Source: Candidatus Gottesmanbacteria bacterium GW2011_GWA2_43_14
GTDB taxonomy: Bacteria > Patescibacteriota > Microgenomatia > 2-02-FULL-39-11
Reading direction: 5' to 3'
DNA length: 39,036 nt
NCBI GenBank assembly: GCA_000999095.1
Contig: LCFP01000002.1
Coordinates: forward strand, 133,736 to 172,771
Positions 1-8,190 of this stretch are shown here, one piece after another; position 1 is the first letter of the stretch; each line of letters opens with the position of its first letter. Position numbers and translations under genes: made by a program. The notes beneath the pieces are model-generated. The model made no database searches, had not been told where the DNA came from, and saw only the letters and a list, made by a program, of their open reading frames with translations.

Positions 1-1
1 C

Positions 2-1330
2 TATTACTATCTGATTACCCTGCTGAAGTTTTTTCTGCAGGATGAACTCCTGATAACGGCATTCTTTACCGTCACCGGCATACTGACCGTGGTGCTGGCA
101 TTTATTACCGGCAGGGAAATTTCCGGAAAAAAAGCCGGGCTTTTATCAGCTTATTTAACGGCGGTATCAGTCACCATGATCCAATATTCCAGGAATATCT
201 GGGAACTTCACCTGATCCCGTTTCTGATACTGCTCTCACTATATTTTATTCAGAAGGCAAACCGACAAGGCAATGTTAAGTATCTATGGCTATCAATCCT
301 TACATTTTGTATCAGCCTGATGTACGTGTCGTCATTTCTGCTTATTCCGGCGATGCTTTTCCTTTGGACGGCGGCTTATAAAAAAATTAAGCTGCAGCCG
401 GGCTTCAGGTCATTCAGGAAAATATTAATCCCCTTTATATTTTTACTGGCCGCTTTTTATTTGCCCGTATTATTTTTTGAAACATTCAACGGATTTCCCT
501 CGGTTGCCTACATAATCAATATTCTGACGGGTCAGACAGGTTATGTCAGTACAAACTTGCCGTCCGCTTTCCAAAATCTTATTGAACACAGCTGGTTATT
601 TTTATATTCATTGTTTCCTTATTTAAACGGAATTTTAATACTTCCGCTGCTTCTTATTTTTCTTATTCCTCAGTCTTTCCGTAAAAACAGGAGTAGCGGA
701 TATCTGACATCCAAAGTTCTGACTGTTTTGTTATCGGCTTCATTGCTGTTGACTTCTCTTTATTCGGGAAAAGCGGAAGTTTACCGGATGGCCAGTCTCT
801 ATCCGTTTTTTTTCCTGATAGCGGGCAGTTCACTTAACCGGTATTTAATAATGAAAAATAATTTACAATTGAAAACCGTAACCTATTCCCTGGTTTTGAT
901 TTTTCTGTCTGCATTTACTATTTTTAATTTAAAAAACTACCGGTTTCATCTGCTACAGGGCAACCAGCTTGCTTATAAACCTCTTTTCAATGCCGCAAAA
1001 TTCATCCTGAATGACGCCGGCAATGCTTCCTTTACTTTATATGTAATAACCCCATTCGAAAAACAAAACCACCACGCCACTCCTTATTACCTGGCTTTGG
1101 AAAAGCTGACCGGTGAGAAGCTGATAAACCTCAACCAAAAGGGGAACTGGATCGACCAGAATCTTCAGAAGAAGAATTGGATTTATCTCATCTGCAGGGA
1201 ATATGCCGATATGAGTACGGCTGACAGAGATTGTCAGGAGTATTTTACCAGGACATACAATTTGTCTCAAGCCGTGATGAAGGTAAAACTTGACCAGGAA
1301 ATTCTATATAAAATAAGGGGACAGTCTTAA
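2..1330 (+). CDS. GT39-like membrane glycosyltransferase, subfamily A (5' end cut by window edge)
   Basis: The reading frame is open to base 2, so the gene starts outside the window; the first GTG at 89 is an ordinary Val codon, because the frame before it encodes YYYLITLLKFF, which matches the PPTYYYIISVLYFF region of the intact relative at 4313. The protein is polytopic, with many hydrophobic segments and a soluble C-terminal tail. It is expected to be a GT-C fold enzyme moving a sugar from a polyprenyl-phosphate donor onto an acceptor outside the membrane. The catalytic Asp loop lies upstream and cannot be checked. The tail carries the subfamily pattern LEKLTGEKL, then GNW, then LICRE with a second Cys 13 residues later, shared with 4313 and 31166. 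The 3' end overlaps the converging gene at 1327 by four bases. Family confidence is good; the substrate is unknown. Confidence 0.8.
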   Translation, partial: YYYLITLLKFFLQDELLITAFFTVTGILTVVLAFITGREISGKKAGLLSAYLTAVSVTMIQYSRNIWELHLIPFLILLSLYFIQKANRQGNVKYLWLSILTFCISLMYVSSFLLIPAMLFLWTAAYKKIKLQPGFRSFRKILIPFIFLLAAFYLPVLFFETFNGFPSVAYIINILTGQTGYVSTNLPSAFQNLIEHSWLFLYSLFPYLNGILILPLLLIFLIPQSFRKNRSSGYLTSKVLTVLLSASLLLTSLYSGKAEVYRMASLYPFFFLIAGSSLNRYLIMKNNLQLKTVTYSLVLIFLSAFTIFNLKNYRFHLLQGNQLAYKPLFNAAKFILNDAGNASFTLYVITPFEKQNHHATPYYLALEKLTGEKLINLNQKGNWIDQNLQKKNWIYLICREYADMSTADRDCQEYFTRTYNLSQAVMKVKLDQEILYKIRGQS

Positions 1331-2124
1331 ATTTCCTTCAACTGGGTTACCCGGAAATCCCATAAACTGATTCCTTTAAAATGGATGTTTAATTTATCCC
1401 CGATTTTTACTTTCTGCATTTCCTGAAAAACATAACCGTCGGCAGTCTTATTGACTCTTATGTTTAGGGTCAAATCCATATCCTTTCTTGTCCGGTCATA
1501 AGTTATGACAGTGGCTCCGGTATCGGTGTTGGTTCTTATTTCCGCATCTTTACTCGTTTTACCCGTGATTTCCGCTACTGTTTCCCCTTTATTATTTTTA
1601 AGGGTATCTCCTATCCGTGTATGATCATCGATTTCAGGTAATTCACCCCTTTTCTTTATTACGATCTGAAGATTTTGAAATAAATTTTTGGGTTTATCGG
1701 TGGATATATATGTTACCAAACCTGACTGATGCACCCTGGGAAATCTCATGTCAATAAATTCTCCGAGTGATAACGGCTTGTTTTTAAACAGATATAAACC
1801 CGCCCGGTCTTTAACTGCCCTGACCTCAAGCAGCAATATGACAAACCTTCCCGGCCCGTTCCACTCATACGATTCCTTATCAATTATTTTGGCATTTACA
1901 ATACCGAACGAGCTTCTGTCACTGTTGCCGACTTCCAATGACTGGTCATTCCAATAGGGTATCTGATAATCCCTGCCCAGAATTACTTTCAGATAGAGTT
2001 TTTCCCTGTTCTTTTCGCGGATATAAAAAAAGCCGGTTGCAATAACAAAAAATACTGAAACCAGAACGATTATCAGAATATTAATTCTCCGGGATGCATT
2101 TTTAATATACCGTTTGAAATTCAT
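1327..2124 (-). CDS. Membrane-anchored DUF4330-like protein (copy 1)
   Basis: 265 residues with one N-terminal hydrophobic segment (about 13-34) and then an extracytoplasmic, probably beta-rich domain. The central stretch VRAVKDRAGLYLFKNKPLSLG (about 101-121) and the following IDMRF match the recurring pattern of DUF4330 proteins and of the two other copies here (24280 and 34446). A PYW motif near residue 56 is also shared with the copy at 24280. No catalytic motif is recognisable. It lies 15 bases downstream of the Wzy-like gene and is probably co-transcribed with it. No Shine-Dalgarno site precedes the ATG. Function is unknown; the position suggests an accessory role in polymer assembly, but that is inference. 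Confidence 0.7.
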   Translation of the reverse strand: MNFKRYIKNASRRINILIIVLVSVFFVIATGFFYIREKNREKLYLKVILGRDYQIPYWNDQSLEVGNSDRSSFGIVNAKIIDKESYEWNGPGRFVILLLEVRAVKDRAGLYLFKNKPLSLGEFIDMRFPRVHQSGLVTYISTDKPKNLFQNLQIVIKKRGELPEIDDHTRIGDTLKNNKGETVAEITGKTSKDAEIRTNTDTGATVITYDRTRKDMDLTLNIRVNKTADGYVFQEMQKVKIGDKLNIHFKGISLWDFRVTQLKEI

Positions 2125-2139
2125 AATCTAAAAATAATT

Positions 2140-3522
2140 TCAGCTAGAGGGCGATACCATTATAAATGAAATGTAAAGCAATAACAGTTGAAAGGGTAGG
2201 TTGTGGAAAAAAGGGTTAAAGAATGAAATGATCAGCAGAAATATTAAAGACAGCAAGGCGGTTTTTTTGAAATTGATTAACTCATTGAGTTTACCGCCAA
2301 CCTGCTTTTTTTTCCGGCTGATTTTTTTAAATTCAAAATATACTGTCACAAGTATCAGCAAAAACAAACCTAATCCGATTAGACCTGTTTCGGCGGCGAT
2401 TTCCAGAAACATATTATGCAGCCGGTAGGAAAAACCGACTTCCACCAGGCTGAATAAAGTCGTCACCGGATAACTGGCATAATAAACAAGTGAATTGTTT
2501 AAACCCACTCCCGTGAAGGGATATTTTCCTATGATGTTCAACCCCTCACTGTACATCTTCAACCGGATATCCAGAGAGCTTTTAGGAGTAAACAAGTTTA
2601 AGAGTGATTCGCTTCTGGAAATAAAGTAAGGAAATAAAAGGTAAATAAAGGGAAAAACCGGAAGAAGATACAAAATTTTCCTTTTGTCCGGAAATTTTAA
2701 CCTGAATTTGATCATTTTCCTGAAGTAAATGATTACAAGCAGAATACCCCAGGCTGCCCAAGCCAGGCGGGAATAGGAAAAAAACAAAGGCAGGCCGAAA
2801 AATAACAACAGCCAGAAATTCGGCTTAAGTAATGCTAAAAACGGAAAAAGACTGACAATAATTGCAGCAAAAATATTGGGATGGTCAAAAGTACCGGATA
2901 CTCTGAAAAGGTTTTCGTTTTCATAGGTAGCCAGGCCGAACGGATTACTGTAGGTGGATCCTTCGGAAATGAAACCTGCATTTCTTTTCAGGATGAACTG
3001 TAAATACGCGACAGACAGCTGGAAAAAAATCGTTGCAATCATTAATAATTTAATATTTTTTATGTCATCTGATTCCAAATTTGCCCTTAACAGTAAATAA
3101 ATTAAGAGCGCTTCAAAAATTTGGATGATCCCGTAAAAAATATTGGAATATGGCAAATAAAAAAAGGAAATTGCCAACCAGATAAAAAAAGCCACGGCAG
3201 CAATGTCCGTTTTTTGAAATTTCATTTTTGTTTTTAGTATAGCCAGGGGAACTAACCCTAAGGCAAGCATGGTGGCCGGCTTGACGGCATAAAGCGATCC
3301 TAAATCCGGCTCCATTTTAAAATAGCTGTAGCCGATACCAACATCAAGGAAAAGTGAAACGATCAAAGCATAAGTCAGGCCTTTTACTGTATTTTTTAAT
3401 TTGTAGGATAAGAAACCGGCCAGTATTAAAAAAGAACTGAAATAAAAGATTTTAGAGGGAGAAAAGAAAACCAACAGGAAAAAAACAGTCAACACCGGGT
3501 AAAATTTTAAAGGTCTCATCAT
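2140..3522 (-). CDS. O-antigen polymerase/ligase-like membrane protein (Wzy_C superfamily, copy 1)
   Basis: 460 residues, hydrophobic nearly throughout, with roughly a dozen membrane segments. Family marks are GTFDHPN (about 210-216), YSRLAW (250-255), the GVGLNN turn (338-343) and the RLHN...AETGLIG signature in the large extracytoplasmic loop (367-383), whose His is typical of O-antigen ligases and polymerases. Such proteins join lipid-linked glycan units to each other or to a final acceptor on the outer face of the membrane. It is the first gene of a two-gene minus-strand unit with the DUF4330-like gene. Starting Met-Met codons at 3522 and 3519 are both possible. A palindromic -10 element lies about 35 bases upstream. 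Polymerase versus ligase cannot be decided from sequence. Confidence 0.8.
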   Translation of the reverse strand: MMRPLKFYPVLTVFFLLVFFSPSKIFYFSSFLILAGFLSYKLKNTVKGLTYALIVSLFLDVGIGYSYFKMEPDLGSLYAVKPATMLALGLVPLAILKTKMKFQKTDIAAVAFFIWLAISFFYLPYSNIFYGIIQIFEALLIYLLLRANLESDDIKNIKLLMIATIFFQLSVAYLQFILKRNAGFISEGSTYSNPFGLATYENENLFRVSGTFDHPNIFAAIIVSLFPFLALLKPNFWLLLFFGLPLFFSYSRLAWAAWGILLVIIYFRKMIKFRLKFPDKRKILYLLPVFPFIYLLFPYFISRSESLLNLFTPKSSLDIRLKMYSEGLNIIGKYPFTGVGLNNSLVYYASYPVTTLFSLVEVGFSYRLHNMFLEIAAETGLIGLGLFLLILVTVYFEFKKISRKKKQVGGKLNELINFKKTALLSLIFLLIISFFNPFFHNLPFQLLLLYISFIMVSPSS

Positions 3523-3556
3523 TTAGGCAAAAGGTACGACTCTTGACAGGAAAAAC

Positions 3557-3564
3557 ATTATAAT
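3557..3564. promoter_or_regulatory. Palindromic -10 element serving divergent genes
   Basis: ATTATAAT is a perfect palindrome and gives TATAAT on both strands (3557-3562 minus, 3559-3564 plus) in the 56-base gap between divergent genes. For the minus strand, TTTTCA at 3580-3585 sits 17 bases away and fits a -35. The plus strand has no good -35 at 16-18 bases. Predicted leaders are about 28 bases (minus) and under 10 bases (plus). Confidence 0.5.
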
Positions 3565-3578
3565 ACAAACTATAAAAA

Positions 3579-4316
3579 ATGAAAAAGCGGTTGTTCAGAC
3601 TGATAATTTTCAGCTTATTGTTTATCGCAATTATCCTCTATATAAACGGCTTTAAAACCAGGATCGGTTCTGACAGTCCGGAATTAAATTTGGAACTGGA
3701 AACCAAGGAAGATCTGTCGGCTAAAGCCAAAGATATGACCAAAAAATTTATCAACGGCAATGACATAATCAAAAAAATTATCACAACCGGCAATTGCGAT
3801 CTTTCCGCATCATGTTTGGAAATTGTGAATCAGGACCGGAACTGGCTGGGGTCTTATAATCAGGATTATCCCGTAACCCTGAATAATAATAATCTGCTCA
3901 AGCTGACGTTTAAAAATTCAGAAAGCTCTGCCGGTATTCATCTTATCAGCCGCTACGGAGGTAAAAATGAATTATGGTGGAAAAACAGGGTCAGTCTGAA
4001 CCTGGCAGTACTAAAAGAATTATTCAGTGTCTATCTGGATACGGGCACTCAGGAAGAACCCCTGCTTCTGTTCAGCCAAACCATTAATACTGATACTAAC
4101 GGCCTGGCATCCGTTTATATCATTTTTGACCGGCAGGGCAAAATAATTACTTTTGCAGACTCATTTGGCAGTTTCTCCAAGAAAGTCAACATTGCCAAAG
4201 ATGTAAAATCCCTGTCCCAGGGTCTTTTCCCGGAAAATAAATTGCATTTGGGAGTCTTTGTGGCTCCTCTGTCAAAATTAACCCTCACTGAATTGTACCT
4301 GTTCCCATTTGAGTGA
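3579..4316 (+). CDS. Anchored extracytoplasmic protein, possibly lectin-like (unknown)
   Basis: 245 residues. A short basic N-terminus and one hydrophobic segment (about 7-23) suggest a membrane anchor with the rest outside. The later two thirds alternate short polar and hydrophobic stretches ending in LTLTELYLFPFE, which reads like a beta-sandwich of the concanavalin/LamG type; this is a fold guess, not a recognised family. The only two Cys, at 73 and 79 (CDLSASC), could form a disulfide. It is translationally coupled to the GT39-like gene at 4313 through a GTGA overlap, so it probably works with that enzyme, for example in binding the glycan acceptor. ATG at 3579 is preceded by a TATAAT 14 bases upstream and no Shine-Dalgarno site. 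Confidence 0.6.
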   Translation: MKKRLFRLIIFSLLFIAIILYINGFKTRIGSDSPELNLELETKEDLSAKAKDMTKKFINGNDIIKKIITTGNCDLSASCLEIVNQDRNWLGSYNQDYPVTLNNNNLLKLTFKNSESSAGIHLISRYGGKNELWWKNRVSLNLAVLKELFSVYLDTGTQEEPLLLFSQTINTDTNGLASVYIIFDRQGKIITFADSFGSFSKKVNIAKDVKSLSQGLFPENKLHLGVFVAPLSKLTLTELYLFPFE

Positions 4317-5866
4317 AAAAGGAAGTGATCAGGTTTTTTAATACAAATAAAAGAAAATTTTACCTTGGTTTAATTCTTGTCTTTGGATCTTTCCTCAGGT
4401 TGTACCATCTGGAATATACGTTACCCGTGGATCCAGATGCTGCAATGGCTCTTCTGATTGCCAAAAAAATAGTAGAGGAAAATTATGTGCTGCTGGTTGG
4501 TCCGCTGACCTCTTTATCCAATTTCAATATTTTACCGCCTACTTATTATTACATTATCTCTGTCTTATATTTCTTTTTCAGAAACTACCTGGCGATCGCA
4601 TATTGTTTTGCCATTATCGGCATAATTTCCATTTATCTGATATACAAGGTGGGATTAATCCTTATCGGTCCGAAAGGGGCTCTTACAGCTGCTCTTGTTT
4701 TCTCTGCTTCACATTATATGGTTCGGCATGCCAGGGCTGTCTGGGAACCGCATCTGGTTCCTTTTTTTATCCTGCTGGCTATATATTTTCTATTACTTTA
4801 TGAAAAACAGGGAAAATTCCTCTTGTTTATCATTTCCGTAAGCGCGTTTTTCGTCAGCCTGATGTATATTTCTTCATTTTTATTGATCCCGGGATACTTC
4901 ATGCTTTCATTTTACGTTTTGAGTAAAAAATTTCAAAATAAACTGCTTGTCCTATCCGCTTTAGCTGTTATATTTTCTGTTTTTTTCCTAATGATTTATT
5001 TACCGACCATTATCTATGAAATTAATAATAATTACCCTACCTGGAATAATCTGAAAAATTATTTCAGAGGAAATACGATATATTTTAAACCTGACTTTTC
5101 CCTGATAATAAGCCAAATTTATAAAAATTCCGTTCTAAGTTTCGATTTGCTGAAGCTTTTTCCGAATTTGCTTTCTGTTGTATTTCTCTTTATTTACCTT
5201 GTCATGCATTTTCTCCTGACAAAAAGAGCAATATTGCCGCCTAAAATCAAATATATGCTACTTCTTTTTTTGCCGGGGTTTTTTATGACCGGATTTTACC
5301 AGGGTCAGCCGGCAATTCATAGGTTAAACGCTCTCTCCCTTATTATCATTATTTTATATGCCGGAATCGGGGGAATTAACCGCCTGAATTTAAAAAAATA
5401 CCGGTTATTTTCGGCAATCAGCGTTTTTTTACTGCTGGGAATTTACGGCCAGTTTCTTTTTTTTACAATCGGGGAAATGAAAAACATACCCTGGGAAAAA
5501 ATAAGCTATAAAGACCGGAGTGTTTTTCAGACTGCTGAATATATTCTGGCCAAAGCGGGTCAATCTTCATTTTCCATTTCAACTTCCACACCCGGAGAAC
5601 CGAAGAATTATCATACGACAAGATATATATACGCCCTGGAGAAAATAAGCGGGAAAAACCTTTCAAAAATGAATAAAAAAGGCAATTGGCTCTCCAGCAG
5701 GGTCCAAAAAAACAAAGACTATATTTTCCTTATCTGTCAGAATTATAATGCGGCAAATGTATCAACCGAGTGTCTGAAATATTTTTTAAACATGGAGAAA
5801 CTGCCGTTATTCTTATCTGAAAAACAGATAGGAAGAAACATCATTTATCAGATCCCCGGTATATAA
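4313..5866 (+). CDS. GT39-like membrane glycosyltransferase, subfamily A
   Basis: 517 residues, about 11-12 membrane segments, then a soluble C-terminal tail. The first outer loop has VDPDAA (39-44), where Asp40 or Asp42 would be the catalytic Asp of the GT-C fold, followed by LPPTYYY (74-80). Expected role: transfer of a sugar from polyprenyl phosphate to a glycan or protein outside the cell membrane. The tail has LEKISGKNL, GNW and LIC, with Cys475 and Cys487, as in its relatives at 2 and 31166. The start is GTG at 4313, inside a GTGA overlap with the upstream gene; no other start is plausible given the MKKEVIRFF beginning. The 3' end overlaps the converging gene at 5841 by 26 bases. Substrate is unknown. 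Confidence 0.82.
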   Translation: MKKEVIRFFNTNKRKFYLGLILVFGSFLRLYHLEYTLPVDPDAAMALLIAKKIVEENYVLLVGPLTSLSNFNILPPTYYYIISVLYFFFRNYLAIAYCFAIIGIISIYLIYKVGLILIGPKGALTAALVFSASHYMVRHARAVWEPHLVPFFILLAIYFLLLYEKQGKFLLFIISVSAFFVSLMYISSFLLIPGYFMLSFYVLSKKFQNKLLVLSALAVIFSVFFLMIYLPTIIYEINNNYPTWNNLKNYFRGNTIYFKPDFSLIISQIYKNSVLSFDLLKLFPNLLSVVFLFIYLVMHFLLTKRAILPPKIKYMLLLFLPGFFMTGFYQGQPAIHRLNALSLIIIILYAGIGGINRLNLKKYRLFSAISVFLLLGIYGQFLFFTIGEMKNIPWEKISYKDRSVFQTAEYILAKAGQSSFSISTSTPGEPKNYHTTRYIYALEKISGKNLSKMNKKGNWLSSRVQKNKDYIFLICQNYNAANVSTECLKYFLNMEKLPLFLSEKQIGRNIIYQIPGI

Positions 5867-7049
5867 CAGATTTAAGAATTTTATCAGTCAAATCGTGATT
5901 ATAGTGCTTTTCCATCAGCGCTAAGCCTTGCTCGGACAGATGACGGCCTGTTTCCTTATTTTTTATGATCTCGATAACCGCTTCAGCGAAACTTAAAGGA
6001 TCATCAGCTATTACCACTTCCTTAGAGGAAGTAACCGGAACTCCTTCAGCACCTTTTGAAGTTGAGACTACCGGCATTCCCCGGCTTAAAGCATGCAATA
6101 ATTTAATTCTAACGCCTCCGCCTTCATGAATGGGGTTGATAAATACCGATGTCTTTTTATATAAAGAATCCAAATTTACCAGATATCCTTCATATGAAAT
6201 GCTCATATCCGCTATATTATTGAGATGTTTCATAAGCCTGTTTCCCATTTTACCCGCAATTTTCATCCTGACTGACGGAATGCTTCTTTTGATATGCGGA
6301 TATACTTTATCAATAAACCAGATTATTCCCTTTAAATTCGGTTTCCAGGATAATAAACCGATAAAACTGATTAACGGATCCCTTTCCCTGTATGAATAAA
6401 GATTTAATGTTTTAAAGGGAACAGGCAGGTGGGTAATTTTTTTTTCGTGAAGATTGCCAACTTTAATAATTCTTTTTCTGTCCAGTTCGCTGATTGTAAA
6501 TATATGATGGAATTTTTTCAGATATTTCCTTTCGAACCGTTTCAGCTTGCTGCTCTCCAAAATATATATAAACTTAAGCAGGGGGTTATTCTCATAGATA
6601 CTGAAACTGGTAAAAGCCAAAGATGATATATCCGCTTCGTCATAAATCAATTTTCCTACATAGCCGACAGGTATGTACTGAGCCATGTTTAAATGATCGA
6701 TATAAATTAAATCGTATTTCCTATTCCGGCATAATTCTTCAATATAATTTTTCATCTCATGGGAATAGTATTTGAAAACAATGAAAGGTTTTGTCAGAAA
6801 AACACTCAATGCCAGTTTGAATAGAAGCTGGTTATGACGGGCATTGACAATGGGTGAAAAAAATACTTTATATGTTCTGCAATATTTTTTTAATGGTTCG
6901 GCATTAACCAGGTCATGCTCATCATCAATCATTGACACAAAATCAATATTGTTCTTGGCAGAAATTAACTTTAAGATATGATGTGTCTTATATTTTGCTC
7001 CGGAATCAATGGGATACGGCAAAAGGATGGTAATAAAAAGGACTTTCAT
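5841..7049 (-). CDS. GT4 family glycosyltransferase (TIGR03087-like)
   Basis: 402 residues from the ATG at 7049 (MKVLFITILLPYPIDSG); a longer frame up to 7121 exists but would run over the divergent gene and lacks the usual start of the fold. The N-terminal Rossmann half has the PYPIDSGAK loop; the C-terminal half has the FIGLLSWKPN stretch (about 229-238) and the nucleotide-sugar binding block FINPIHEGGGVRIK followed by ALSRGMPVV (about 303-327). This arrangement resembles the sugar transferases associated with the PEP-CTERM/exosortase system, although no exosortase is seen here. It should use an NDP-sugar in the cytoplasm to extend a lipid-linked glycan. Only nine bases separate it from the divergent gene at 7059. 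Confidence 0.83.
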   Translation of the reverse strand: MKVLFITILLPYPIDSGAKYKTHHILKLISAKNNIDFVSMIDDEHDLVNAEPLKKYCRTYKVFFSPIVNARHNQLLFKLALSVFLTKPFIVFKYYSHEMKNYIEELCRNRKYDLIYIDHLNMAQYIPVGYVGKLIYDEADISSLAFTSFSIYENNPLLKFIYILESSKLKRFERKYLKKFHHIFTISELDRKRIIKVGNLHEKKITHLPVPFKTLNLYSYRERDPLISFIGLLSWKPNLKGIIWFIDKVYPHIKRSIPSVRMKIAGKMGNRLMKHLNNIADMSISYEGYLVNLDSLYKKTSVFINPIHEGGGVRIKLLHALSRGMPVVSTSKGAEGVPVTSSKEVVIADDPLSFAEAVIEIIKNKETGRHLSEQGLALMEKHYNHDLTDKILKSVIYRGSDK

Positions 7050-7058
7050 CTTTAATTT

Positions 7059-8177
7059 ATGACGGATTATATAGTCTTCACCGGCGGTAATTATGATAAC
7101 GGAATTAAAGGTATTGAACAATATTTACCGGAGCGGCTTGCCGCTTCAGGAAATAAAGTCGTCTCAATTGAATATCCACGATTCCGCAATCTACTGTTTG
7201 CCCTAACTGACGGATACCGGAGAATTGAAGGCAGCCGTAACCTTATAAAAATAAGGTCCGTCGGCCTTCCGTTCGGCAGGAAAATTCCGAGCATTAACAG
7301 ATTCAATCATATGTTAAATTGGACGGTTATCAGTAAACTCGTAAAGATTGATAAACCTTCAGTTATATCCTTTACTCCTGAGTATTCGTACATACAGCAT
7401 CTGATCAATCCTCGAAAACTCATTTACTATGTTACCGATAATTACTTCAGCCTGCCTTTTTGGCGGAATTTTCATAGTGAGTTAAAGAGGCTGGAACAGC
7501 GTGTGCTGGCAATATCAGACCGGATAATAACAGTTTCTCCCGTATTGGTCAGGTATTTCAGCCAAAACCACCCCCGCGTAACCCTATTCAGGAACCCGGT
7601 TGATTTATCGGAATTAATTATCTCATCAAAAAATATAAAAAGTAAAAAAAGACTCGCTTCCGGGATCAAAAAAGTCGGTTTTATCGGAGGATTATACGAG
7701 TGGAAAATTGACAAAAAACTTATTCTGCAACTTTTAAGCAATTATCCCGGAATTTCTTTTGTCTTTGCAGGCATTTGGCAATTAAATGAAAACCGCCTTA
7801 CCCATCAAATACTTTCCAAACCCAATTTTAAGTATACCGGTTTTATTGACAATAAATACTTGGGGAGATTTATTTACGAGTGTGATGCCTGCATAATTCC
7901 ATATAAATCCGACTCCTGGGGAAAATCTGCATTCCCCGCCAAAATCTACCAGTTCCTCTATTTCGGCAAACCCGTGGTAACAACCGAACTGCCGTCTTTG
8001 GCTTATCTGGGGAAAAGGAACCTGATTTATTATGCATCAGACTATGATTTGTTTATCAGGTTTCTCGGTCTGGCACTGAATGAAAAAAAGGGTGATAAGT
8101 ACAATTCAAGAAGGTATGAAGCCGTTAGGAACAGCTGGCCGGTAAGGCTAAAAAAACTGATGACGATTATTAATTAA
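7059..8177 (+). CDS. GT4-type glycosyltransferase, TuaH-like
   Basis: 372 residues. The C-terminal half carries KVGFIGGLYEWKID (205-218) and the donor-binding block FPAKIYQFLYFGKPVV (292-307), matching glycosyltransferases of the TuaH/teichuronic acid type. The N-terminal half has YVTDNYFSLP and IITVSPVL, as in that group. It should act in the cytoplasm on an NDP-sugar. The ATG at 7059 has no Shine-Dalgarno site and follows the divergent start by nine bases, so any promoter lies inside the neighbour's coding region. It heads a three-gene unit with the GT2 gene 13 bases downstream and the GT-C gene after that. The sugar is not predictable. Confidence 0.8.
   Translation: MTDYIVFTGGNYDNGIKGIEQYLPERLAASGNKVVSIEYPRFRNLLFALTDGYRRIEGSRNLIKIRSVGLPFGRKIPSINRFNHMLNWTVISKLVKIDKPSVISFTPEYSYIQHLINPRKLIYYVTDNYFSLPFWRNFHSELKRLEQRVLAISDRIITVSPVLVRYFSQNHPRVTLFRNPVDLSELIISSKNIKSKKRLASGIKKVGFIGGLYEWKIDKKLILQLLSNYPGISFVFAGIWQLNENRLTHQILSKPNFKYTGFIDNKYLGRFIYECDACIIPYKSDSWGKSAFPAKIYQFLYFGKPVVTTELPSLAYLGKRNLIYYASDYDLFIRFLGLALNEKKGDKYNSRRYEAVRNSWPVRLKKLMTIIN
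7066..7071 (-). promoter_or_regulatory. Candidate -10 element for the gene at 7049
   Basis: A perfect TATAAT on the minus strand lies inside the first codons of the divergent gene. Initiation would fall near 7059, giving a leader of about ten bases. No convincing -35 is present at 16-18 bases. Confidence 0.3.
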
Positions 8178-8190
8178 ATACACCAAAGCC

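Noticed and set aside
3543..3564. TTGACA (3543-3548) followed by TATAAT (3559-3564) as a full consensus promoter
   Set aside because: The spacer is only 10 bases, too short for a sigma70-type pair, so only the -10 element was kept.
7050..7121. Longer N-terminus for the GT4 gene ending at 5841
   Set aside because: It overlaps the start of the divergent gene at 7059 and the typical first strand of the fold begins at ATG 7049.
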